Shown here: positions 20,199-27,334 of the stretch, piece by piece
Numbering within the stretch: position 1 is the stretch's first letter
Layout of the letters: each line of letters begins with the position of its first letter
Origin: Phaeospirillum sp.
GTDB lineage: Bacteria > Pseudomonadota > Alphaproteobacteria > Rhodospirillales > Magnetospirillaceae
NCBI GenBank assembly: GCA_030824585.1
Contig: JAVBXM010000019.1
Location: 1-45,772, forward strand
Direction: 5' to 3'
Length of the DNA: 45,772 nucleotides
Position numbers and translations under genes: made by a program
Notes under the pieces: generated by a model
Told to the model about the DNA's origin: nothing
The model's input: the letters and a program-made list of their open reading frames with translations, nothing else
The model's database searches: none

Positions 20199-21466
20199 CC
20201 GGCCGTCTTTCCCGGCGGGCGCTGCTGGGCGGCGCGACCGCATTGCTGGCCGCGCCGGCCCTGGCGGCGGGACCCCGGGGAGCCCGGGTGGTGATCGTCG
20301 GCGGCGGCTTCGGCGGAGCGACGGCGGCCCGTTACCTGCGCCGGGCCATGCCCGAACTGCGCATCACCCTGGTCGAGCCGAACCGGGTCCATGTCACCTG
20401 TCCCGGCTCCAACGCGGTGATCGGCGGTCTGGAGCCGCTGTCCCGGCTGGAACACGGCTACGATCGATTGCGCTCGCGGTTCGGCATCGAGGTGGTGCAC
20501 GACGCGGCCGTCGCCATCGAGGGCGAGCGGCGGCGGGTGCGCCTGGGCGGGGGGGCAGAGATCGCCTATGACCGGCTGATCGTCTCGCCCGGCATCGATC
20601 TGCGCTGGAACGAGATCGAAGGTTACGGCGAGGCGGCCGCCCTGACCATGCCCCACGCCTGGAAGGCGGGGGAGCAGACCGCCCTGCTGCGTCGCCGGCT
20701 GGAGGCGGTCGAGGACGGCGGCGTGGTGATCATCGCCGCGCCGGGCAATCCCTTCCGCTGTCCCCCCGGTCCCTACGAGCGGGCCGGGCTGATCGCCTGG
20801 CATCTGTCGCGAACCCGCAAGGGCTGCAAGGTGCTGATCCTCGACGCCAAGGATTCCTTTTCCAAGCAGGCGCTGTTCCAGGAAGGCTGGAAGGCGCTGT
20901 ACGGCGACATGATCGAATGGGTGTCGGGAGCCAGCAACGGCAGGGTGGTGCGGGTCAACGCCGCCGAGGGCTGGGTGGAAACCGATTTCGACCGTTTCAC
21001 CCCGGCGCTGGCCAACATCATTCCGCCCCAGGGTGCCGGGCGCATCGCCGTGGCGGCCGGGCTGGCCGAGGCCGGCGGTTTCTGCCCGGTGGATCCGGCG
21101 ACCTTCGAATCCCGCCGCATCCCCGGCATTCACGTGATCGGCGATTCCTGCATCGCCGGCGAGATGCCCAAATCCGCCTCCTCGGCCAACAACCAGGCCA
21201 AGATCGCGGCGGCGGCGGTGGCGGCCTCCCTGGCCGGGCAGGGCTTCGCTTCGGTCAAGGCCATCAATGTCTGCTACAGCCTGCTGGCCCCCGATTACGG
21301 TATCTCGGTGGCGGGGGTCTACGACGTGGCCGATGGCCGCCGGGCCGGCGTGGCCGGGTCGGGCGGCGTCAGCCCGCTGGGGGCCGATGCCCACGCCCGC
21401 AAGACCGAGGCCGAGTATGCCGTCGGTTGGTACGCCGGCATTTGTGCCGATGCCTGGGGTGGTTGA
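20195..21466 (+). CDS. fccB: Flavocytochrome c sulfide dehydrogenase, flavoprotein subunit
   Basis: 423 residues. A twin-arginine signal (SRRALLGGATALLAAPALAA) precedes the FAD-binding VVIVGGGFGGATAARYL (32-48). Conserved cysteines of the family are present: Cys69 (VTCPGSN, FAD attachment region), and the redox pair Cys189 (FRCPPGPYERA) and Cys360 (NVCYSLL). The second dinucleotide motif HVIGDSCIAGEMPKSASSANNQA is also typical. It oxidises sulfide in the periplasm and passes electrons to the haem subunit encoded immediately upstream. SoxF is a close relative and cannot be separated by eye; no sox genes are in view. Confidence 0.93.
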   Translation: MTGRLSRRALLGGATALLAAPALAAGPRGARVVIVGGGFGGATAARYLRRAMPELRITLVEPNRVHVTCPGSNAVIGGLEPLSRLEHGYDRLRSRFGIEVVHDAAVAIEGERRRVRLGGGAEIAYDRLIVSPGIDLRWNEIEGYGEAAALTMPHAWKAGEQTALLRRRLEAVEDGGVVIIAAPGNPFRCPPGPYERAGLIAWHLSRTRKGCKVLILDAKDSFSKQALFQEGWKALYGDMIEWVSGASNGRVVRVNAAEGWVETDFDRFTPALANIIPPQGAGRIAVAAGLAEAGGFCPVDPATFESRRIPGIHVIGDSCIAGEMPKSASSANNQAKIAAAAVAASLAGQGFASVKAINVCYSLLAPDYGISVAGVYDVADGRRAGVAGSGGVSPLGADAHARKTEAEYAVGWYAGICADAWGG

Positions 21467-21534
21467 TACGTTCCGTTAAGGAAAAGCTGGATATGTTATC
21501 CATGAAGTCGCTTCTGCGAAAGGAGTGAACGACC

Positions 21535-21708
21535 ATGGGCCAGAAGGCTGCGCGCCGCGAGAAGCTGGCGGCAATGCGGGACCGGGTCTGGGCGATCATC
21601 GCCGCGCCCGAAGCCCACTCCCTGATGTCGCGGGAGCGGGCTCTCGATTCCCTCGGTTACCTGTGGGAGATCGAGAAGGACAACGGCAGCGCCCTGCTGG
21701 TCCTGTGA
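21535..21708 (+). CDS. Small conserved-looking protein, 57 aa
   Basis: Starts MGQKAARREKLAAM and ends GSALLVL. ATG 21535 has an excellent site, AAAGGAG, at good distance, and the frame is followed by a strong hairpin (21711-21746). The sequence is basic at the N-terminus and predicted helical (VWAIIAAPEAHSLMSRERALDSLGYLWEIEKDN). No family is recognised. A longer overlapping frame exists but lacks the site. Codon third positions are strongly G/C, as expected of a real gene here. Confidence 0.55.
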   Translation: MGQKAARREKLAAMRDRVWAIIAAPEAHSLMSRERALDSLGYLWEIEKDNGSALLVL

Positions 21709-21710
21709 AA

Positions 21711-21746
21711 TGAACCGGCCCGCCTCCTTGGGGGCGGGCCAATTCA
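21711..21746. terminator. Hairpin after the 57-aa gene
   Basis: GGCCCGCC (21717-21724) pairs with GGCGGGCC (21733-21740); TGAA and TTCA extend the stem across a two-base mismatch. It starts 3 bp after the small gene's stop. Confidence 0.65.
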
Positions 21747-21784
21747 TGCGAAAGCCAGGATGATACGGCGCGAATGAAACGGCC

Positions 21785-21899
21785 TGTCATCCCGACGCCC
21801 AGGACGAGACCCTCGCCATGGCTCGGGATGACATGACGAGTATCCGTGACCGCAAGGCGGCATCCGTGTCCTTCCGTGTCCGGGGACCGCCGGATGCCG
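21785..21899. repeat. Two adjacent inverted repeats in non-coding DNA
   Basis: TGTCATCCCGA (21785-21795) is repeated inverted at 21823-21833 with a 27-nt loop; CGGCATCCG (21858-21866) is repeated inverted at 21891-21899. The CATCCCG/CGGGATGA style resembles dispersed extragenic palindromes in alphaproteobacteria. They occupy the gap before the convergent DksA-like gene. Confidence 0.6.
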
Positions 21900-21917
21900 T
21901 TGTGCCGGTCCGGCCGC

Positions 21918-22148
21918 TCAGCGCGGGCCGCAGCGCCGGGCCATGCGGGCGCGAGTCTCGGCCTCGTCGGCGCAGTCGCGGCAATGCTTGGCATAGGGAT
22001 TGGCCTGCAGGCGCTCGGCCTCGATCTCCTCGTTGCAGGCGCGGCAGATGCCGGTGGAGAGCACTGATTCCGTCCGCTCCAGGACCGCCTGAATGGCGGC
22101 GGCGTTCAGCATGTCGGTGCGCTCGGCTGCCAGATCGATATCGTCCAT
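21918..22148 (-). CDS. Short DksA/TraR-type C4 zinc-finger protein
   Basis: 76 residues from ATG 22148 with GGAG eight bases upstream; an upstream in-frame start would add an unlikely 21-residue head. The zinc finger is C-x2-C-x17-C-x2-C (CRACNEEI...HCRDCAD), as in TraR/YbiI-type short DksA relatives, preceded by a helix with ERTDMLNAAAIQAVLERTE. The coiled-coil of full-length DksA, which reaches into the RNA polymerase secondary channel, is missing. It may bind RNA polymerase; the target is unknown. Confidence 0.85.
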   Translation of the reverse strand: MDDIDLAAERTDMLNAAAIQAVLERTESVLSTGICRACNEEIEAERLQANPYAKHCRDCADEAETRARMARRCGPR

Positions 22149-22227
22149 TCCCCACACTCCACAGTGTTGCCCAACCCGCCATATGGTGGCAGGAGGTGTG
22201 AGGGTAATCAATATCTATGATGGATGT

Positions 22228-22713
22228 CTATTCCGCCGGCTTGGGAATCCAGGTCAGCACGGCGGGGCCGTCTTCCTGGTTGCACAACTCGGCCAGTTTG
22301 GCCGCCGAAACGCGGAGCGGCATGGTGCCGTTGATGGACAGCAAGCCCTTGCGGACCAGCTTCCAGCCCACCGAGACGCAGGCGGTGGGCGGAACGTTGT
22401 CGGCCACCAGGGCCAGCATGGCGCCGTTGCGCTCGGTGCGGATGGTGCCGCCGAACACGTGAGCAATGGTTCCGCCGCCGTTGCGGGCCACGGCTTCCAT
22501 CTGCTCGGCGAAGGCCTCGGGCGTCACCGCCGCGTTACCGCCCAAAGTATGGGGACGCATCAGGACGGCGCCGCCGCCCAGGGCGGCCAGCACCACGGCG
22601 ATGCCGGCCAGGGCCAGCAGTTTCGCCTTGCCGCCACCCGGCGCTCCGGCCGGCTTTCGCGGGGCGGGGGCCTGAATGAACGGCTTGGAGTGGGTTGCCG
22701 ATGTGGTGGCCAT
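22228..22713 (-). CDS. Membrane-anchored protein with type IVb pilin-like C-terminal domain
   Basis: 161 residues: a proline- and alanine-rich cytoplasmic head (1-29), one transmembrane helix (about 31-51), then an extracytoplasmic domain. The domain VPPTACVSVGWKLVRKGLL, then INGT, AELCNQED and AVLTW, resembles the globular part of PilS/shufflon-type prepilins, including a likely disulfide between Cys112 and Cys144. There is no prepilin peptidase leader and no pilus gene nearby, so it may be a stand-alone relative. This is inference from motif layout. A palindrome (22737-22753) lies just upstream. Confidence 0.65.
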   Translation of the reverse strand: MATTSATHSKPFIQAPAPRKPAGAPGGGKAKLLALAGIAVVLAALGGGAVLMRPHTLGGNAAVTPEAFAEQMEAVARNGGGTIAHVFGGTIRTERNGAMLALVADNVPPTACVSVGWKLVRKGLLSINGTMPLRVSAAKLAELCNQEDGPAVLTWIPKPAE

Positions 22714-22736
22714 GATGCAATCCCGCCTTCTGTCGG

Positions 22737-22753
22737 GTGATACTAAGAATCAC
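22737..22753. promoter_or_regulatory. Palindrome upstream of the pilin-like gene
   Basis: GTGAT-N7-ATCAC, centred about 32 bp before the start codon at 22713: a possible operator. No regulator is assigned. Confidence 0.3.
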
Positions 22754-22813
22754 ATCATGCCAGGGATTGCTTAAGGCAAGGTTGACGGCGGAGCGGAAGG
22801 GCCCAAAAGGACA

Positions 22814-22839
22814 AAGGCCCCAGGTTTCCCTGAGGCCTT
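22814..22839 (-). terminator. Terminator of tRNA-Val
   Basis: On the minus strand AAGGCCTCAGG, loop GAAA, CCTGGGGCCTT (one G-U pair), followed by a T-rich run. It starts 3 bp beyond the encoded CCA. Confidence 0.8.
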
Positions 22840-22842
22840 CGA

Positions 22843-22917
22843 TGGTGGGCGGTACTGGGATTGAACCAGTGACCCCTACGATGTCAACGTAGTGCTCTCC
22901 CGCTGAGCTAACCGCCC
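22843..22917 (-). tRNA. tRNA-Val (GAC anticodon)
   Basis: A complete 75-nt cloverleaf on the minus strand: acceptor GGGCGGT/ACCGCCC, D arm GCTC...GAGC, anticodon stem CTACG/CGTAG with loop TTGACAT (anticodon GAC), variable GGGTC, T arm ACTGG-TTCAATC-CCAGT, discriminator A and genomically encoded CCA. It decodes GUC/GUU valine. Confidence 0.97.
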
Positions 22918-22961
22918 TTGTCTTGGTCCGTCCCATTGGTTGGGCCCGGCCGAGGGACGTT

Positions 22962-22990
22962 CTTTTAGCGTCGTTCTTCGGGCATTGCAA
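22962..22990 (-). promoter_or_regulatory. Candidate tRNA-Val promoter
   Basis: On the minus strand TTGCAA (22990-22985), 17 bp, then TAAAAG (22967-22962), 45 bp before the tRNA 5' end. Confidence 0.4.
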
Positions 22991-23101
22991 GCCCTTCTGA
23001 AATGCCTGCACAATGGAAAATGAAGCAGGGCGAAAGTCGCCGTTTTCCGCGAGCGGGGTATGACACGAGCCGGGCGATTTGCTAAGAAGGGCGGGCAAGC
23101 C

Positions 23102-23992
23102 ATGGATACCATGCCCGCCGAGATCATGAATGACGATGATGCCGTGCTGAGGGTGTTCGAGCCGCCCCGGCAAACGGTGCCGCTTGTTTTCTCCTCGCCC
23201 CATTCCGGACGCGACTATCCCGCCGAGTTCGTGGCCCAATCCCGGCTCGACGCCCGCATGCTGCGCCGCTCCGAGGACAGCTTCGTGGACGAGCTGTATG
23301 CCGGGGTGGTCGCCCTGGGGGCGCCGCTGATCGCCGCCCTGTTTCCCCGGGCCTATTGCGATCCCAACCGCGAGCCCTACGAGCTGGACCCCGCCATGTT
23401 TTCGGGCACGCTGCCCGACCACGCCAATACCCGCAGCCCTCGCGTCCTGGCCGGGCTGGGGACCATCGCCCGGGTGGTGGCCAGCGGTGCCGAGATCTAT
23501 GCCGGGCGTCTGCCGGTGGCCGAGGCGGAGAGCCGTATCGCCCGCTGCTACCGTCCCTATCACCGCCGGCTGCGGGAACTGGTGGAGGCCACCCGCGCAG
23601 CCTTCGGGTGGTCGCTGCTGGTGGATTGTCATTCCATGCCGTCGGTAGGTGGCCCCATGGACCGCGATTCGGGGCTGAGCCGGGTGGACGTGGTGCTGGG
23701 CGATTGCTTTGCCGCCGCCTGCTCGCCGCTGTTCACCCAGGTGGCCGAGGATACCTTCTCGCAATTGGGCTATCGGGTGGTGCGCAACGCGCCCTATGCC
23801 GGCGGCTTCACCACCCGCCATTACGGCCAGCCGCGCCTGGGCAGCCATGCCCTGCAGATCGAGATCAACCGCGCCCTCTACATGGACGAGGCCAACCATT
23901 GCCACGGTCCCGATTTCGCCCGGGTGCGGGCCGATCTGGAAAGGGTGGCGGCGGCCCTGGCGGCGGCGGCGGTGGAGTTCGGCCGGGCATGA
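23102..23992 (+). CDS. N-formylglutamate amidohydrolase family protein
   Basis: 296 residues from ATG 23102; ATG 23060 would add 14 residues. Family motifs: VFSSPHSGRDYP near 32-43, RSEDSFVDELYAG, LIAALFPRAYCDPNREPYELDP, YHRRLRELV, LLVDCHSMPS, and APYAGGFTTRHYGQPRLGSHALQIEINRALYMDE. The His/Glu residues of these blocks form a zinc-hydrolase site like that of HutG. There is no hut operon around it, so the physiological substrate (N-formylglutamate or another N-acylated amino acid) is open. It overlaps the following acetyltransferase by four bases (ATGA). Confidence 0.9.
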   Translation: MDTMPAEIMNDDDAVLRVFEPPRQTVPLVFSSPHSGRDYPAEFVAQSRLDARMLRRSEDSFVDELYAGVVALGAPLIAALFPRAYCDPNREPYELDPAMFSGTLPDHANTRSPRVLAGLGTIARVVASGAEIYAGRLPVAEAESRIARCYRPYHRRLRELVEATRAAFGWSLLVDCHSMPSVGGPMDRDSGLSRVDVVLGDCFAAACSPLFTQVAEDTFSQLGYRVVRNAPYAGGFTTRHYGQPRLGSHALQIEINRALYMDEANHCHGPDFARVRADLERVAAALAAAAVEFGRA

Positions 23993-24582
23993 GAGGTCCC
24001 AGCACGCCGCTCTCCGTGGAAATCCGCGACGCCACCGACGACGACATGGCGGCGGTGCAGTCCATCTATTCCTTCTATGTGTCGCGCAGCGCCGCCTCCT
24101 TCGAGGAAGAGGTGCCCTCCGTCGAGGAGATGAAGGCCCGCCGCGCCGCCATCACGGCGCGCGGCCTGCCGTTTCTGGTGGCGGTGGAGGAGGGCGAAGT
24201 GCTCGGCTACACCTATGCCGGACCGTTCCGTCAGCGCTCGGCCTATCGCTATACGGTGGAGGATTCCATCTACGTGGCGCCCTTCGTGGCGCGCCGGGGT
24301 ATCGGCCGCACATTGCTGGCCGCCTTGATCGAACGCTGTACCGAACTGGGCTACCGCCAGATGATCGCGGTGATCGGCGATTCCGCCAATCAGGGCTCCA
24401 TCGGCGTGCACCGCAGCCTGGGCTTCGGCCAGGAAGGGGTCTTGCGCGGGGTGGGTCTGAAATTCGGCCGCTGGGTGGATGTGGTGATCATGCACCGGAC
24501 CTTGGGCGGCGACGACCGGCCGCTGCCCGACGGCACCAAGGCGCCGCCCATGCTGTCCTCCTCGGACCCCGAGATTCCCTAG
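23989..24582 (+). CDS. GNAT N-acetyltransferase, phosphinothricin-acetyltransferase-like
   Basis: 197 residues. The N-terminus IRDATDDDMAAVQSIYSFYVSRSAASFEEE is typical of the Pat/Bar/MddA branch of GNAT enzymes. The acetyl-CoA loop is YVAPFVARRGIGRTLLAALIERC near 98-120, followed by MIAVIGDSANQGSIGVHRSLGF and GRWVDVVIMHRTLG. Members acetylate amino-acid analogues such as phosphinothricin or methionine sulfoximine. It is coupled to the amidohydrolase gene by an ATGA overlap, so the two may act on related N-acylated amino acids. Its stop overlaps the stop of the convergent regulator within CTAG. Confidence 0.9.
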   Translation: MRGPSTPLSVEIRDATDDDMAAVQSIYSFYVSRSAASFEEEVPSVEEMKARRAAITARGLPFLVAVEEGEVLGYTYAGPFRQRSAYRYTVEDSIYVAPFVARRGIGRTLLAALIERCTELGYRQMIAVIGDSANQGSIGVHRSLGFGQEGVLRGVGLKFGRWVDVVIMHRTLGGDDRPLPDGTKAPPMLSSSDPEIP

Positions 24583-25550
24583 GCCTCGACGGCGGGAAGC
24601 CCCAGGACCAGCTTCACCAGTTCCGCCTGGCGCGCCGTGCCGGTCTTGGCGAAGACCTGCTTGAGGTAGGTGCGCGCCGTCGACACCGTGATCTCGGACA
24701 GGCCGGCGGCTTCCTCCACCGAGTGGCCGAGGGCCAGGGAATGGGCAAGGCGCGCCTCCGAGGGCGTGAGGTCGAGCAGCCGGGCCAGTTGCTCCACCGG
24801 AACCAGGGGCAGGTCGTCGGGATCGCTGATGTAGAGGGCGGCGCTTGGTCCGCCGGCGGCCGGTGGCCTGGGCAGCGGGCCGATCAGCACCGAAAGGGGG
24901 CGCTTCAGCGACGGGCGGGAGATGGACAGCGCCGCCGTTCCGCCGCCGGCCAGGGTTTCCGCCACGGCCCGGTGAAGGCTGGCCGTTTCGGCGGGGAATG
25001 CGGTCCGGACCTGCCGCCCGCCGTCCAGGGACAGCCCGTCCTCGGCGGCGCACAGGGCGGCGCCGCGCCGGTTCATGAACAGGGCGTGGCCGGTTGCGTC
25101 CACCACGATCACGCCCACCGGCAGGCGGTCGAGGGCGGCCTCGCCCATGGAGGGCGGCTGCCCGGGCGGGGGGCGGCCGGCCAGGGCCTCGGCGATGCCC
25201 TCGGCCAGCAGGAAGGCCGGGCAGGGCTTGGTGAAGAAGCGGAACATGTCGGCACGGTTGATGGCGTCGATGGCGGTACGCAAATCGGCGGTGCCGGTCA
25301 GCATGATGTAGGCGGTGTCTGGTGCCGTCCGGCGCATGGCCACCACCATGTCGATGCCGGTCATGCCCGGCATCGACATGTCCGAGACCACGACGTCGAA
25401 GGGGTGGGCCCGCATGGCCGCCAGCCCGGCCGCCGGGTCGGAGACGAACTCCATCTCCCAGCGCTCCTCATGCCTGTGCATGCCGCGCCGCAATCCCTGG
25501 AGGACACGGGCCTCGTCGTCGACAAACAGGATGCGCGGCTTGGCAGGCAT
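24579..25550 (-). CDS. Response regulator, REC - PAS-like - LuxR HTH
   Basis: 323 residues. The receiver at the N-terminus has FVDDEARV, phosphoacceptor Asp57 (VVSDMSMPGM), a Thr in MLTGTAD and Lys in FTKP near 108. The centre (about 140-240) starts DRLPVGVIVVDATGHALFMNRRG, a PAS-like opening. The C-terminal LuxR-type helix-turn-helix is DLTPSEARLAHSLALGHSVEEAAGLSEITVSTARTYLKQVFAKTG. This order is unusual but known. It is 58 bp downstream of a histidine kinase on the same strand, its probable partner. It is a transcription factor of unknown regulon. Confidence 0.9.
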   Translation of the reverse strand: MPAKPRILFVDDEARVLQGLRRGMHRHEERWEMEFVSDPAAGLAAMRAHPFDVVVSDMSMPGMTGIDMVVAMRRTAPDTAYIMLTGTADLRTAIDAINRADMFRFFTKPCPAFLLAEGIAEALAGRPPPGQPPSMGEAALDRLPVGVIVVDATGHALFMNRRGAALCAAEDGLSLDGGRQVRTAFPAETASLHRAVAETLAGGGTAALSISRPSLKRPLSVLIGPLPRPPAAGGPSAALYISDPDDLPLVPVEQLARLLDLTPSEARLAHSLALGHSVEEAAGLSEITVSTARTYLKQVFAKTGTARQAELVKLVLGLPAVEA

Positions 25551-25608
25551 GGTCGGCCCCGAACGCTTTCCCCCCGAGTATGGGGAGCGATCCGGCTGTC
25601 CGCAACCG

Positions 25609-27102
25609 TCAGGCCAGAGGGAGGCGCAGGGTGAAGGCGGTGCCGCCGGTGGGGCCGCTCTCGACGGTGATGGTGCCGCCGTGCAGGTCGACGATCCGTT
25701 TGACCAGGTACAGGCCCAGTCCCACGCCGCAGACCCGGTCGGTCTTGATGGAGCGGTAGTACTTCTCGAAGATCCTGTCGCGCTCGCTGGCCGGTATTCC
25801 CGGCCCCCGGTCGCGGACGGTGATTTCGGCCCGGCCGGCTTGCCGGCCCATGGTCACGCCGACCGGGCTGCCGGCGGGAGAGAATTTCAGCGCATTGTCG
25901 ACGATGTTGGAAATGGCGATGGCCAGCAGGTTGCGGTCGCCGGCCACCAGCACGCCGGGCTCGATGTCCATGTCCAGGGGGCGGGAGGCGGCCGAGAACT
26001 GGTCGGCCAGACAGGTTTCCTCCACCAGGGCGCCCAGGTCGAACCGCGTGGCGTCCAGCGGGCTGGCCGGCGAGTCCAGGCGCTCCTCGTTGAGGTATTC
26101 GTTGATCAGGTTCGACATCCGTCCGAGGGCGCGGTGAATCTTCGCCACCTCGTCGGCAAGCTCGCCATTGTCGCGGCCATAGATGGCGATGAGCTGGGTG
26201 GCCCCGGCGATGGTGGAAAGGGGGCCGCGGAACTCGTGGGAGACCATGGACAGGAAGTTCCTTTGTTCCCCCATGGACCGCAGGACCGCCTCGGCGGCCT
26301 CCTCGGCCTTCCTGGTGCTCTCCTCCAACTGGGCGGTCTTTTGCCGCACCCGCGCATCCAGTTCCTGGTTGGCCGATTGCAGGTCGGCCTTGGCCGTCTT
26401 CATGCCGCTGATGGCCTGGCTCAGCCGGGAGGCCATGTCCGAGAAACTGTCCTTCAGGGCGTCGATCTCGTCGCCGGGCGGGGTGCCGCGCGGCTTGGGT
26501 TCGGCCGCGGCCGGGTGCCCCAGGTCGTCGAGCACGCCCTGGACCTCATGCTTGAGCGGCGTCAGGCGGCTGGTTACCAGCACGTGGATCAGCCAGCCCA
26601 TGAACCCGGCCACCAGGAAGGTCTTGACCGCGTTGCCGAACAGAATCTCGGCGGTCAGGGTGAAGACTGCCACATAGATGGCGTCGATGCTGGCGACCAC
26701 GTCCAAGGTGCCCAGGCTCTGCCGGCCGGTGCTGGTCTGGCGTTCCAGGGTGAACGTCCGGCTGATGGAGTGGGCCGAGCGCAGGCGCCCCTGGGACCAC
26801 ACTTTTCCTTCCGGGGTGGCGATGGCGGCTTCCTGAACGTAGGGCATACTGGTCAGGGCCTGCAGCGCCAGGCTGATCTGCGCCTCGTTGAACGTCCAGA
26901 CGCTTTCGGCGATGGAGGGCAGCAGGACGTCGATCCCATCCAATTGCTGCTCCACCGCCGACCGGCGGCCGGCGAACTCGCTGGTCAGTTGGAGGACGCT
27001 GATGATCAGGGTGATCACCGAGCTGAAGACGATGGTGTAAAGGATGATGCGCCGCCCCAGCGGGCGGGCATGGTTTCGTTTGAGAGCGTCGTATGGGGGC
27101 AT
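25609..27102 (-). CDS. Membrane sensor histidine kinase
   Basis: 497 residues from ATG 27102; a TTG two codons earlier is possible. N-terminal transmembrane helix about 18-40, a periplasmic domain of about 125 residues (AESVWTFNEAQISLALQALTSMPYV, as in sensor domains with a WxFN motif), a second helix near 180-200, a HAMP-like linker with DEIDALKDSFSDMA, a coiled coil about 235-280, then H-box FLSMVSHEFRGPLSTI (His289), N-box NIVDNALKFSP, G1 DRGPGIP, F-box IFEKYYR and G2 GVGLGLYLVKRIV. The LuxR-type regulator follows on the same strand. Ligand unknown. Confidence 0.92.
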   Translation of the reverse strand: MPPYDALKRNHARPLGRRIILYTIVFSSVITLIISVLQLTSEFAGRRSAVEQQLDGIDVLLPSIAESVWTFNEAQISLALQALTSMPYVQEAAIATPEGKVWSQGRLRSAHSISRTFTLERQTSTGRQSLGTLDVVASIDAIYVAVFTLTAEILFGNAVKTFLVAGFMGWLIHVLVTSRLTPLKHEVQGVLDDLGHPAAAEPKPRGTPPGDEIDALKDSFSDMASRLSQAISGMKTAKADLQSANQELDARVRQKTAQLEESTRKAEEAAEAVLRSMGEQRNFLSMVSHEFRGPLSTIAGATQLIAIYGRDNGELADEVAKIHRALGRMSNLINEYLNEERLDSPASPLDATRFDLGALVEETCLADQFSAASRPLDMDIEPGVLVAGDRNLLAIAISNIVDNALKFSPAGSPVGVTMGRQAGRAEITVRDRGPGIPASERDRIFEKYYRSIKTDRVCGVGLGLYLVKRIVDLHGGTITVESGPTGGTAFTLRLPLA

Positions 27103-27205
27103 CTTCAAACGTGGCTCTTGGTCGCGGTGGCCGATGGGGGACTAAGTCTATGGATATATACCAGAGATGCGGTTTCGGCGCCCAGCCCTTGAAAGCCAGA
27201 AAAAA

Positions 27206-27243
27206 AGCCGCTGGGTTGCCCCAGCGGCTTGAGTTTAGGGAGG
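27206..27243. repeat. Direct repeat, left copy (38 bp), contains a terminator hairpin
   Basis: Identical to 28477-28514. It contains AGCCGCTGGG and CCCAGCGGCT, a perfect 10-bp stem with a TTGC loop. In the minus direction the stem is followed by a run of seven T (plus-strand A run 27200-27206), making a textbook terminator that would end transcription of the 28249-27335 gene before the kinase. Confidence 0.9.
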
Positions 27244-27304
27244 TTGTTTGTGGGGGCTGTCAACCCATTGAACCCATTGATTTCATCTGTTTAATGGGGC
27301 TGTG

Positions 27305-27328
27305 TGTGGGGCAGAATGTGGGGCAGAA
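27305..27328. repeat. Two tandem TGTGGGGCAGAA 12-mers (left)
   Basis: Perfect tandem copies at 27305-27316 and 27317-27328, immediately after the C-terminal end of the inserted gene. Related copies flank the other side (28399-28422). A short AACCCATTG direct duplication lies nearby at 27262-27279. Confidence 0.85.
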
Positions 27329-27334
27329 CCAGTG

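Noticed and set aside
21493..21528. 11-codon frame ending in the ribosome site of the 57-residue gene, a possible leader peptide
   Set aside because: No convincing ribosome site and no attenuator-like codons; probably chance.
22842..22920. Possible attachment site at tRNA-Val
   Set aside because: No duplicated tRNA 3' end and no integrase or foreign DNA adjacent; the downstream hairpin is an ordinary terminator.
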